Of a stretch of DNA of 64,000 nucleotides, positions 24,145 to 32,284 are shown piece by piece. The stretch comes from an uncultured Eubacteriales bacterium. Lineage in GTDB: Bacteria > Bacillota > Clostridia > Oscillospirales > Acutalibacteraceae. Below the pieces are notes generated by a model, which did no database searches, was not told where the DNA came from, and saw only the letters and a program-made list of their open reading frames with translations. Location of the stretch: assembly GCA_934643185.1 (NCBI GenBank), contig CAKUBN010000003.1:17539-81538 (forward strand), read 5' to 3'. The position numbers and the translations under genes are program-made. How positions within the stretch are numbered: position 1 is the first letter of the stretch; every line of letters begins with the position of its first letter.

Positions 24145-25485
24145 TTATTTGGAAAGTCTTGCTTCCAGTGCTTCTTTTTCGCCTTCGTAACCCGGCTTGC
24201 CGAGCAGAGCAAACATGTTCTTCTTATAGCTTTCAACGCCCGGCTGGTTGAACGGGTTCACGCCAAGGAGATAGCCGGAGATGGCGCAGGCCTTCTCGAA
24301 GAAGTAGATGATCTGGCCGAGGGTATCCTCGGAGAAATCGGGAGCGGAGATCACAACGTTCGGCACGCCGCCGTCGTTGTGTGCCAGCACGGTGCCCTCA
24401 AACGCCTTGCGGTTGATATACGCCATGCTCTTGCCCTCGAGGAAATTGAGGCCGTCTACGTTTGCCGGGTCGTTGCCGATGACAACTTCGCGCTTCGACT
24501 TCTCAAACAGCATCACGGTCTCAAAGAGGCTGCGTCTGCCGTCCTGAATGTACTGACCCATGGAGTGCAGGTCTGTGGAGAAGACAACGGATGCCGGGAA
24601 CAGGCCCTTGCCGTCCTTGCCCTCGCTCTCGCCGTACAGCTGCTTCCACCACTCGTTCATGAGCGTGTAGCACGGCTCGTAGCTGACCATCACTTCGGTC
24701 GTCTTGCCCTTATTGTAAAGAATGTTGCGAATGGCAGCATACTTGTAGCAATCGTTTTCTTCCATGTTCGGGTTGTTGTAGGCAGCCTGTGCCTTCTGTG
24801 CGCCCGCCATGAGTGCGTCGATATCCGCACCGGCCACAGCGATGGGCAGCAGACCCACAGCGGTGAGAACGGAGTAACGGCCGCCGACATCATCCGGTAC
24901 AACGAAGGTCTCGTAGCCTTCTTCGTCCGCAAGGTGCTTCAACGTGCCGCGCGCCTTGTCGGTCGTGCAGAAAATACGCTTCTTTGCTTCTTCCTTGCCG
25001 TACTTCTTCTCGAGGATCTCGCGGAAAACACGGAACGCGATAGCCGGCTCCGTGGTGGTGCCGGACTTGGAAATCATGTTGATGGAAATATCCTTGCCCT
25101 CGCAGATCTCAACCAGCTCCGCCAGCGCGGTGGAAGAAATACTGTTGCCGGTGAAATAGATGTCCGGCGTATCTTTCTTCAGTGCATTGTAGTGCTCGCT
25201 CTTGAGGAACTCGATTGCTGCGCGTGCACCGAGGTAGGAGCCGCCGATGCCGATGACGATAAACACATCCGTGTTCTTCTTGATGCGCTCCGCAGCCGCC
25301 TTGATGCGTGCAAATTCCTCTTTATCGTAATTGGTGGGCAGGTCTACCCAGCCGAGGAAATCATTTCCCGGACCCTTGCCGGATGCCAGAAGCGCATGTG
25401 CATTCTCAACCTGAGAAGCCATTGCAGCGTATTCGTGCTCGCCGATAAAACCCTTCAAGTATCCGCATTCCAATTTCAATGCCAT
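24145..25485 (-). CDS. pgi: Glucose-6-phosphate isomerase
   Basis: A 446-residue glycolytic enzyme interconverting glucose-6-phosphate and fructose-6-phosphate, at the short length typical of Firmicutes Pgi. Signatures are VIGIGGSYLGARAAIE (about residue 78), SKSGTTTEPAIAFR (about 142) and the catalytic Glu region EWWKQLYGESEGKDGKGLFP. AGGAGG lies before the ATG. The leader carries a perfect cre site directly at the likely transcription start. Confidence 0.97.
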   Translation of the reverse strand: MALKLECGYLKGFIGEHEYAAMASQVENAHALLASGKGPGNDFLGWVDLPTNYDKEEFARIKAAAERIKKNTDVFIVIGIGGSYLGARAAIEFLKSEHYNALKKDTPDIYFTGNSISSTALAELVEICEGKDISINMISKSGTTTEPAIAFRVFREILEKKYGKEEAKKRIFCTTDKARGTLKHLADEEGYETFVVPDDVGGRYSVLTAVGLLPIAVAGADIDALMAGAQKAQAAYNNPNMEENDCYKYAAIRNILYNKGKTTEVMVSYEPCYTLMNEWWKQLYGESEGKDGKGLFPASVVFSTDLHSMGQYIQDGRRSLFETVMLFEKSKREVVIGNDPANVDGLNFLEGKSMAYINRKAFEGTVLAHNDGGVPNVVISAPDFSEDTLGQIIYFFEKACAISGYLLGVNPFNQPGVESYKKNMFALLGKPGYEGEKEALEARLSK

Positions 25486-25524
25486 TTCTATTGCCTCCTA
25501 TTTGCATGATGATGCTTTTGCACG

Positions 25525-25542
25525 TGTGAAACCGTTTTCACA
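25525..25542. promoter_or_regulatory. Catabolite-responsive element (CcpA cre site)
   Basis: TGTGAAACCGTTTTCACA is a near-perfect palindrome. Its inner 14 bases (25527-25540) fit the cre consensus TGWAANCGNTNWCA at every defined position. It sits just downstream of the pgi -10 box, where CcpA binding represses. Confidence 0.8.
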
Positions 25543-25547
25543 GCCCC

Positions 25548-25575
25548 ACTTTATGCAAGGTACACCACAAGTCAA
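25548..25575 (-). promoter_or_regulatory. Probable sigma-A promoter of pgi
   Basis: On the minus strand TTGACT, a 16-base spacer and TAAAGT. Confidence 0.5.
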
Positions 25576-25673
25576 ATCTATGTGCTTTCATCATACAATA
25601 ATTTGACGCATTTTGCAAGTGCACAACGCGGATTTCATGAAAAGTTAACGAAGGTTTTTTTGCAAATCAGATT

Positions 25674-26813
25674 TCACGCCGCTTCTGCTGCGAAAAAACA
25701 AGCCAAAAAATATTGCAATGCAGAAGAAAATGTGATGGCGGGCGCTTCGGTTTTCGCCGTGATTTTGAGCGACTGCACCGTGTCGCCGTTCAGCGCGACC
25801 TCCGCCGTACCGAGCACATCCCCCGGTTCTACCGGCGCAGGAACGTTTTCCGGCAAAATGAGTTTTATCCCGATCTCCGCGCCGCCCGAGGCTGTTAAAA
25901 CGCCGCGTGGGGCTTCACACTCAAGCGAAACGGCGCTCACCATGCCACCCGTAACGGGCAGCTCGGGCAGTTCCGGAAGCTCCGGTGTCGTCAGCTTCCA
26001 GTTTGCAAAGCCGTAGTCGAGCAGCGAAGAAGCAGCCGAAAAGCGGTCTTTCGTATTTTCCGCACCGAGCACTACCGCAATGAGCCGCATACCGTTTCGT
26101 TCTGCCGCAGCCGAAATGCAGCTGCCCGCCGCACTTGTCGTGCCGGTTTTCAGCCCCAAAATGCCGTCATACGTGCGCACAAGCTTATTTGTGTTCACAA
26201 GCTGCGTCTGCCCGTCACGCACATAATCAATCCAGATGAGCGTGTAATCAAATATTTTCTCGTGCTGCATCAACGCGCGGCTCATCACCGCCACATCATA
26301 GGCGCTCGTAATGTGCCCGTCTTCGTCAAGACCGTTACAGTTTTTAAAAACGGTGTCGTTCATGCCGAGCTCCGCCGCGCGGGCGTTCATGCGCGCCACA
26401 AATGCGTCCTCGCTGCCCGCGACTGCCTCCGCCAAAACGACCGCCGCGTCGTTCGCGCTCATCACCACGCACGCTTTGATGAGGTCGTCTACGGTCATCT
26501 GCTCGCCCTCCTTGAGCCAAATGTCCGAGCCGCCCATGCCCGCCGCGTGCGCCGAGGCCGTGAGCACATCGTCCAGATGCAGCGTGCCTGCATCGATTGC
26601 CTCAAATACGAGCAAAAGCGTCATCACCTTCGTGATGGACGCACAAGGTCGCTGCACATGGGCAGACTTTTCGTATAACACCTGACCCGTGGAGGCTTCC
26701 ATCATCACCAAAGCCTGCGCGGGGAAATCCGGCGTCTCGGCACGCGCAAGCGGACAGAACACACCGATCAGCAATACAGCAGCCAAACAGAAGCCAAGAA
26801 AATGTCTTTTCAT
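25674..26813 (-). CDS. dacF: D-alanyl-D-alanine carboxypeptidase (peptidase S11)
   Basis: A 379-residue penicillin-binding protein that trims the terminal D-Ala of peptidoglycan stems. A signal peptide ends at about ARA (residue 25). The active-site motifs are SITK (59-62), SAN (119-121) and KTG (222-224). A PBP5-like C-terminal domain follows after a PELPELPELP linker, with only a short hydrophobic end (ALQYFLACFF) as possible anchor. The ATG at 26813 is preceded by GGGGGTG, which lies inside an 11-pair hairpin (26820-26851). The dacF symbol is by family; dacA/dacB types are similar. Confidence 0.88.
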   Translation of the reverse strand: MKRHFLGFCLAAVLLIGVFCPLARAETPDFPAQALVMMEASTGQVLYEKSAHVQRPCASITKVMTLLLVFEAIDAGTLHLDDVLTASAHAAGMGGSDIWLKEGEQMTVDDLIKACVVMSANDAAVVLAEAVAGSEDAFVARMNARAAELGMNDTVFKNCNGLDEDGHITSAYDVAVMSRALMQHEKIFDYTLIWIDYVRDGQTQLVNTNKLVRTYDGILGLKTGTTSAAGSCISAAAERNGMRLIAVVLGAENTKDRFSAASSLLDYGFANWKLTTPELPELPELPVTGGMVSAVSLECEAPRGVLTASGGAEIGIKLILPENVPAPVEPGDVLGTAEVALNGDTVQSLKITAKTEAPAITFSSALQYFLACFFAAEAA

Positions 26814-26819
26814 AAGTAA

Positions 26820-26851
26820 ACACCCCCGCACCAAAAGATATGCGGGAGTGT
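26820..26851 (-). promoter_or_regulatory. Hairpin enclosing the dacF ribosome binding site
   Basis: On the minus strand ACACTCCCGCA pairs with TGCGGGGGTGT (11 pairs, one G-U), and the right arm contains the Shine-Dalgarno of dacF. It could attenuate dacF translation or act as a weak terminator after hisF; no T-run follows. Confidence 0.5.
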
Positions 26852-26873
26852 CCTTCAATCATTCTATTAAATT

Positions 26874-27635
26874 TCACCGGCGCACCGGGATACCGTTTTC
26901 CGCAAGGTAGCCCTTGAGCTCCGGTATGCCGATCTCGCGGAAGTGGAAAAGTGACGCTGCCAAAACCGCGTCCGCCTTACCCTTTGTAAACGCGTCCTTA
27001 AAGTGCTCCATCTTGCCCGCACCGCCGGATGCAATGACCGGAATGCCCACGCTTTCGGAAACTGCGCGGGTCAGCTCCAGGTCATACCCGGCCTTCGTGC
27101 CGTCGCAATCCATGCTCGTCAGCAGAATTTCACCCGCGCCGAGTTTCTCCGCGCGCTTTGCCCATTCTACGGCGTCAATGCCCGTGTCCACGCGACCGCC
27201 GTTTAAATACAGCGTCCAGCCCGCACCGTTCGGGCGGCGCTTCGCGTCCATCGCCATCACAACGCACTGGCTGCCGAATTTATACGCCGCGTCCGCAATG
27301 AGCTGTGGGTTTTTCAGCGCGGCGGAGTTTACCGAAACCTTATCCGCGCCCGCGCGCAGCAGCGCCGTGAAATCCTCTACCGTACGGATGCCGCCGCCCA
27401 CCGTAAACGGGATAAATATGCTGTTCGCCACGCGGGAAACGATATCCAGCATGATACCGCGCGCATCGGAGGACGCGGTGATGTCGAGCAAAACAAGCTC
27501 GTCCGCGCCCTGCCGGTCGTATTCGATGGCGGCCTCCACAGGATCGCCCGCATCGCGTAAATTCACGAAATTTGTGCCCTTAACAACCCTGCCGTTTTTA
27601 AGGTCAAGGCACGGGATAATGCGTTTGGCGTACAT
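26874..27635 (-). CDS. hisF: Imidazole glycerol phosphate synthase subunit HisF
   Basis: A 253-residue TIM-barrel cyclase of histidine synthesis. It joins ammonia from HisH to PRFAR, giving imidazole glycerol phosphate and AICAR. The opening IIPCLDLKNGRVVKG carries the catalytic Asp11, and the phosphate-binding loops FTVGGGIRTVEDF and PVIASGGAGKMEHF are intact. Its ATG overlaps the hisH stop (TAATG), ensuring coupled synthesis of the two subunits. The start at 27635 is the family start; the upstream frame is hisH antisense register. Confidence 0.95.
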   Translation of the reverse strand: MYAKRIIPCLDLKNGRVVKGTNFVNLRDAGDPVEAAIEYDRQGADELVLLDITASSDARGIMLDIVSRVANSIFIPFTVGGGIRTVEDFTALLRAGADKVSVNSAALKNPQLIADAAYKFGSQCVVMAMDAKRRPNGAGWTLYLNGGRVDTGIDAVEWAKRAEKLGAGEILLTSMDCDGTKAGYDLELTRAVSESVGIPVIASGGAGKMEHFKDAFTKGKADAVLAASLFHFREIGIPELKGYLAENGIPVRR

Positions 27636-28258
27636 TACACGCCCCCCTTTCCCCGCGTCATGGCGGCGAAGTTTTCGAGCAGCTTCAGTCCCAACGCTCC
27701 GCTTTTTTCCGGGTGAAACTGACATGCCATGAGGTTATCTTTCTGCACCGCCGCATGAATTTCCACACCGTACTGCGCCGCGGCGGTCACAACATCTTCT
27801 TCGGCCTTTAAATAATACGAGTGCACAAAGTACACATACGGCTCGCCCGTAATGCTTCGGAACAACCCGCCGTCCTTTTTGATTTCAAGCGAATTCCACC
27901 CGATATGCGGAATTTTCAGCCCCGGCGCAGCAGGAATACGCAGCACCTTACCTTTTAAAAGCGACAGGCCGGAGACGCCCGGGGATTCCTCGCTGCTCTC
28001 AAACAGAATTTGCAGCCCTAAACAAATGCCCAAAAACGGCTTGCCGGAGGCGACGAACGCTTTAATCGGCGCTTCCAGTTCTCTCCCGCGCAGCTCGTGC
28101 ATGGCGTCGCCAAACGAACCGACGCCCGGCAGCACGGCGCCGTCGGCTTTCATGAGAACGCTCGGGTCCTGTGTGACTTCGACCTCGCAGCCGATATGCA
28201 TAAGCGCTTTTTCCACGCTGCGGATATTGCCCGCGCCGTAATCTATAATTGCGATCAT
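27635..28258 (-). CDS. hisH: Imidazole glycerol phosphate synthase subunit HisH
   Basis: A 207-residue class I glutamine amidotransferase that supplies ammonia to HisF. The nucleophile elbow GICLGLQIL has the catalytic Cys, and the late FHPEKSG has His and Glu. The opening IAIIDYGAGNIRSVEKAL is typical. AGGAGG precedes the ATG. No other his gene is adjacent; the pair is followed by dacF. Use in histidine synthesis is likely, though hisH-hisF-like pairs also occur in cell-surface amidation pathways. Confidence 0.94.
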   Translation of the reverse strand: MIAIIDYGAGNIRSVEKALMHIGCEVEVTQDPSVLMKADGAVLPGVGSFGDAMHELRGRELEAPIKAFVASGKPFLGICLGLQILFESSEESPGVSGLSLLKGKVLRIPAAPGLKIPHIGWNSLEIKKDGGLFRSITGEPYVYFVHSYYLKAEEDVVTAAAQYGVEIHAAVQKDNLMACQFHPEKSGALGLKLLENFAAMTRGKGGV

Positions 28259-28295
28259 CCCGTCGCCTCCTATTGCTTTGATTTAGCGTGATAAT

Positions 28296-28324
28296 ATAGT
28301 ATCACATATTGTTTTATCCGTCAA
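28296..28324 (-). promoter_or_regulatory. Sigma-A promoter of hisH-hisF
   Basis: On the minus strand TTGACG, a 17-base spacer and TACTAT. Confidence 0.75.
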
Positions 28325-28371
28325 CAGGATTTTTTCTTCCCGCAATCAAAACGGCTTTCTTTGATTTTGGG

Positions 28372-28412
28372 CAAAAAGAAAGCACGCAGAAAAACTGGTC
28401 TGCGTGCTTTTA
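28372..28412. terminator. Rho-independent terminator of glpK
   Basis: AAGCACGCAGA pairs perfectly with TCTGCGTGCTT (11 pairs), followed by T-rich sequence in both directions. Confidence 0.85.
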
Positions 28413-28468
28413 CTTTTTAAAAAGGCGGGCGAAAACTTTTACGTCGCTTCGCTGTGCTTGACTTTGGC

Positions 28469-29974
28469 TTAATCCAAACCGTCCGCCCAACCCATGGATC
28501 TTTCCACGGCCTTATGCCAGCGTTTCAGCGCTTTTGCTTCGCTGCCTGCTGCCGTTTGCGGGTCATACGCATTTTTAAGCTTCCACACAGTCCTAAGCTC
28601 ATCCAGCGATTCCCACACACCGACGGCCAAGCCCGCCAGCATCGCGGAGCCGAGCGCGGTGGTCTCCAGACACTTCGGCTGTCTCACGGCGCAGTGCAAT
28701 AAATCCGCCTGATACTGCATCAAAAAGCGGCTTCTCGATGCGCCGCCGTCCACGCGCAGCTCGGAAATTTCCGTGCCGCTGCCCGCTTCCATGGCTTTCA
28801 CGAGGTCATAGCTTTCATACGCAATGCTTTCCAGCACAGCCCGGCAGATGTGCGCCTTAGACGTACCGCGCGTCACGCCGAGCAGTGCGCCCCGCGCATA
28901 CATATCCCAGTACGGTGCGCCAAGCCCTGTAAACGCCGGCACAAACACCGCGCCGCCTGCGTCCTCCACGGTCTCCGCAAGAAGGTCCGCTTCCTGCGGG
29001 TTCGCGATAAGCTTCAACTCATCGCGCAGCCATTTGATGGCCGAGCCTGCGTTGAACGCACTGCCCTCAAGCGCATAGGTCGTCTCGCCATTCACGCACC
29101 AACCGATCGTCGTAATAAGCCCCCGGTCGGAGAAAACCGGCTTATCACCCGTGTTCATCAGCACAAAGCAGCCCGTGCCGTATGTATTTTTCGCCATGCC
29201 CTTATCAAAGCAGCACTGTCCGAACAGCGCGGCGTGCTGGTCGCCCGCAATGCCCGCAATCGGAATTTTCCTGCCGAGTATCGTTTCGGAGCACATGCCC
29301 ACAACGCCGGAGGAGTCCACGACTTTCGGCAGCGCGTCACGCGGGATACCGAACACGTTCAGCATTTTCTCGTCCCAATCAAGCTTTTGAATGTCAAACA
29401 GCATGGTGCGCGAAGCGTTCGTCACGTCCGTCACATAACTTTCGCCCTCCGTGAGCGAATAAATGAGCCACGTATCAATGGTACCGAAGCGCAGGCGATG
29501 CTCCTTCGCGAGCACTTTGGCCTTCGGCACGTTATCCAAAATCCACTTCATTTTGGTGCCGGAAAAATACGGGTCGATGATGAGTCCCGTCGTTTTATGA
29601 ATGTACTCCTCAAGTCCCTCGCCTTTTAATCGCTCGCATTCCGGCGCGGTGCGGCGGCACTGCCACACAATGGCGTTGCAGATCGGGATACCCGTCTCGC
29701 TGTCCCACGCCACGGTGGTCTCTCTTTGATTCGTGATGCTGATAGCAGCGATGTCCTCCGCGGTGATCTCCGCCTCATGCACCGCCTGCCGCATGGCGTA
29801 AAGCTGCGTCTGCAAGATCTCCACGGCATCGTGCTCCACATAGCCGGGCTGCGGGTAAATCTGCGTAAATTCGCGCTGTCCCATGCCCGCAATGCCGCCC
29901 AAAGCGTCAAACAACACGGCGCGCGAACTGGTCGTGCCCTGGTCAAGCGATAAAATGTATTGACCGATTTTCAA
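28469..29974 (-). CDS. glpK: Glycerol kinase
   Basis: A 501-residue FGGY kinase that phosphorylates glycerol to glycerol-3-phosphate. It opens with ILSLDQGTTSSRAVLFD, and has the family stretches TYGTGCFVLMNTG and the late LRVDGGASRSRFLMQYQADLL. The length is standard. The start is TTG at 29974, eight bases after GGAGGG; the long upstream frame overlaps the preceding gene. No glpF, glpD or glpP lies nearby; instead it is 13 bases behind a gene of unknown function and an ADP-ribosylglycohydrolase. Confidence 0.95.
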   Translation of the reverse strand: MKIGQYILSLDQGTTSSRAVLFDALGGIAGMGQREFTQIYPQPGYVEHDAVEILQTQLYAMRQAVHEAEITAEDIAAISITNQRETTVAWDSETGIPICNAIVWQCRRTAPECERLKGEGLEEYIHKTTGLIIDPYFSGTKMKWILDNVPKAKVLAKEHRLRFGTIDTWLIYSLTEGESYVTDVTNASRTMLFDIQKLDWDEKMLNVFGIPRDALPKVVDSSGVVGMCSETILGRKIPIAGIAGDQHAALFGQCCFDKGMAKNTYGTGCFVLMNTGDKPVFSDRGLITTIGWCVNGETTYALEGSAFNAGSAIKWLRDELKLIANPQEADLLAETVEDAGGAVFVPAFTGLGAPYWDMYARGALLGVTRGTSKAHICRAVLESIAYESYDLVKAMEAGSGTEISELRVDGGASRSRFLMQYQADLLHCAVRQPKCLETTALGSAMLAGLAVGVWESLDELRTVWKLKNAYDPQTAAGSEAKALKRWHKAVERSMGWADGLD

Positions 29975-29987
29975 GTTCAAGCCCTCC

Positions 29988-30506
29988 TTACCAACGGAAG
30001 AAATTGAGCCGGTGCTCCTTGCGGTCCTCCTGCTCTCTTGTGTTTGTGATGACTTTATACCGTACCACCCATTTCGGGTCAATATACTCCAAAATCGCCT
30101 GCGGCATTTTGTACTGGAACAGATGCCGCTGGTGCTTAAGGCTCTCCACCACACGGAGATGATCCGAAGACTTCACATCCAAGCTGCCGACGATGATGGT
30201 GGAATAATCGTTCGGGTTCGTGTATTTGAAGTTGTCGAGAAAATCCGCCCAGTCGGTGTACTCGGTCAGCTTCACGTATTCGCGCGGAACATTGAGACGG
30301 ATGCGCACCGCACCCGAAACACGTCCGCCGGTATTCTGCTTTCTGCCGCGCACCACGCCGAATATGGGGCACTCGCAGTGCAGGTCGAGCATATCGATGA
30401 GCGCGGCGTACTCCTTCTTAAACGAAATACTGGGGCTTGCGCGGTAAATCTTGCCGCTTTGCAAAATACGCATCACGGCGCCGGACTGATATGTGTCAAT
30501 AATCAT
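29988..30506 (-). CDS. Conserved hypothetical protein, DUF3841-like
   Basis: A 172-residue soluble protein that I do not firmly recognise. The order IIDTYQSGAVMRILQSGKIYRA, then VRIRLNVPREYVKLTEYTDWADFLDNF resembles the DUF3841 layout (an opening W/Y-x-x-Q-S segment, then a VP...L...W element), but this is by eye only. The ATG at 30506 is chosen because the upstream extension is compositionally odd; its ribosome site (AAAGGG, 12 bases away) is weak. It lies between the ADP-ribosylglycohydrolase and glpK genes on the same strand, probably in one transcript. Confidence 0.6.
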   Translation of the reverse strand: MIIDTYQSGAVMRILQSGKIYRASPSISFKKEYAALIDMLDLHCECPIFGVVRGRKQNTGGRVSGAVRIRLNVPREYVKLTEYTDWADFLDNFKYTNPNDYSTIIVGSLDVKSSDHLRVVESLKHQRHLFQYKMPQAILEYIDPKWVVRYKVITNTREQEDRKEHRLNFFRW

Positions 30507-30620
30507 GTTCTGATAAACCCTTTCCCTTAAAAATCGCGTCGATCCCTGCGTCGCTCCGCCCGCTTCAAAAAAAAACACAGGCGGTTTTTCAAAACCGAAA
30601 TTCAAATATATGCGGAAATG

Positions 30621-31412
30621 TTACTTTGTAGCCCAATCGTATAAAAAGCGGTCAAACTCACCGACCTTGCGCTTATCGGGCTTGATAAGGTAGCGTTTTA
30701 AAAGATCCTTTTCGTTTTCCACCGTCCGCTTATAGTATGCGCCCGCAATGCCGCCCGCAATGCACGCCACGGTATCGGTGTCGCACTTCACGCTGAACAC
30801 ATTGCGGATGCAGCTTTCCCAATCCTCGCTTTCCATAAAGCAGCGGAACGCAAGCGGCATCGTTCCCTCCGCCGTAGCATCAAACTTCGCCTTCGGCCGG
30901 TACGCCCACAGCGGCTTATGCACGGGGTATTCAAACTCTTTGTTAAAGTATTTTTTCAGGTCCTTTTTGCGCTCGCCGTGCAGTGCAAGGTAAATGAGCC
31001 CCGCGGTCGCAACGGCGGCTTTCAGGCCCTCTATGTGGTTGTGTGTGCACATGGCGCTGTTTTTCGCTTCTTCCTCCACCTTTTCCAGCGTATCAAAGTG
31101 GTAAGCGATGTAGCTGACGCGCATGGCCGCGCCGTTGCCGAAGCTGCCGTATCCCGTTTCGGCATGTCCGTCCAGCCAGCGCTGAAACATCGTGCCGTAC
31201 CCCACGCCTCTGTACATACGCCCGAATTTGCCATAAGCCTTTGCATAGCTGATGTCATTTAAAAGCGCGTATTTCGTCGCGATGGTCAGCACCGTATCGT
31301 CCGTGAAAAAGCAGTTGTTCCCAAAAAGCTCCACCTTTTTATAGTTGAACCCGCTCGGTTTGCTGAACTCAAACCGCGAGCCGGCAATGTCTCCTAAAAT
31401 CGCACCGGTCAA
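30621..31412 (-). CDS. ADP-ribosylglycohydrolase family protein
   Basis: A 263-residue DraG/ARH-type hydrolase, which removes ADP-ribose from proteins or nucleic acids. The binuclear metal site is visible in FFTDDTVLT (residues 35-43) and the late CDTDTVACIAGGIAGA, and the GSFGNGAAMRV loop binds ADP-ribose. The start is TTG at 31412, six bases after GGAGGG; the frame extends 21 codons further without support. It heads a possible operon with the 172-residue unknown and glpK. The modified target is not known. Confidence 0.88.
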   Translation of the reverse strand: MTGAILGDIAGSRFEFSKPSGFNYKKVELFGNNCFFTDDTVLTIATKYALLNDISYAKAYGKFGRMYRGVGYGTMFQRWLDGHAETGYGSFGNGAAMRVSYIAYHFDTLEKVEEEAKNSAMCTHNHIEGLKAAVATAGLIYLALHGERKKDLKKYFNKEFEYPVHKPLWAYRPKAKFDATAEGTMPLAFRCFMESEDWESCIRNVFSVKCDTDTVACIAGGIAGAYYKRTVENEKDLLKRYLIKPDKRKVGEFDRFLYDWATK

Positions 31413-31510
31413 TCGGATCCCTCCATTCCCTGCATGATCGGTTTCAGTATACCATGTTTTTTCTTCTATTTCCACACATTTTTGTGAAAAAGTTCCGATT
31501 TTCGATTCCT

Positions 31511-31539
31511 TTGACTTTTTTCGTGAAATACGGTATGAT
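31511..31539 (+). promoter_or_regulatory. Sigma-A promoter of lipoprotein gene
   Basis: TTGACT, a 17-base spacer and TATGAT. Confidence 0.75.
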
Positions 31540-31575
31540 ATAGTTTAAAATAAGACGGAAAAAGAGGTGTTCAAA

Positions 31576-32223
31576 ATGAGAAATGCAAAACGGCTTTCGG
31601 CGGTGCTCCTGCTTTCGGCGGCGCTCATCCTGTCTTCTGCGGCGTGCGGCGGGCAGACTGAAGCCGTAAGCGAAGCGCCGTCCGCTGTCTCCTCCGAGCC
31701 GCAGCGGGATTACACCGTGCAGATCTCCAAGGACACCCTGCGCCGCACCGGGCTCGATATCACCGCCGCGGCGCACCGGCTGGGGCTTACAAACGTCACC
31801 ACAAACGACGACGGCTCCTGCACGGTGGAAATGACAAAGGACGAGCGCGATGCCGTCTGCGCCGCGCTGAAGGAAAGTCTGCACGAGCAGATCATCGCTT
31901 TGCCGGAGGACGGCACGTGGCCGTTTATAAAAAGCGTCACGCTTTCCGAAGACGGCCGCAGCGCCGAAATTCTGAGCACCAAAGACCTGTATAAACCGGA
32001 GCGCGACAACGCCGCTGCGCAGGCCGTGTACATTCCCGCGCTGCTCTACGCAGCGTTTACGGGCGAGGACGCAGAAAGCTTCACGGTGCACTTCACCGTA
32101 AAAGACGAAACGACCGGCGATGTGCTGGGCGCGTTCGATTACCCCGCCGCAGAGCCGACCGCTTCCGAAAGCGATGCAAGCGGCACAGAAAGCACCGCCC
32201 CCTCACCCGACACCGCTGAATAA
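31576..32223 (+). CDS. Putative secreted lipoprotein of unknown function
   Basis: A 215-residue exported protein. The N-terminus is a signal peptide (KRLSAVLLLSAALIL) ending in SSAAC, a weak but plausible lipobox with Cys about residue 24. A Ser/Glu-rich linker follows, then a compact alpha/beta domain of about 130 residues, and a disordered Ser/Thr/Pro tail. No known domain is recognised. The start at 31576 has GAGGTG six bases upstream; a GTG nine bases earlier overlaps that site. It is monocistronic between a promoter and a strong terminator. Confidence 0.75.
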   Translation: MRNAKRLSAVLLLSAALILSSAACGGQTEAVSEAPSAVSSEPQRDYTVQISKDTLRRTGLDITAAAHRLGLTNVTTNDDGSCTVEMTKDERDAVCAALKESLHEQIIALPEDGTWPFIKSVTLSEDGRSAEILSTKDLYKPERDNAAAQAVYIPALLYAAFTGEDAESFTVHFTVKDETTGDVLGAFDYPAAEPTASESDASGTESTAPSPDTAE

Positions 32224-32232
32224 ACCGCATAC

Positions 32233-32284
32233 AAAAAACGGAGCCGCACAGGTTTATCCCCCATGCGCGGCTCCGTTCTTTTTA
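32233..32284. terminator. Bidirectional rho-independent terminator
   Basis: AACGGAGCCGC pairs with GCGGCTCCGTT, with T-runs on both strands. It serves the lipoprotein gene and the converging MATE gene. Confidence 0.85.

Noticed and set aside
29975..30154. N-terminal extension of glycerol kinase
   Set aside because: The frame continues upstream, but it overlaps the preceding gene and a TTG with a good ribosome site gives the standard protein.
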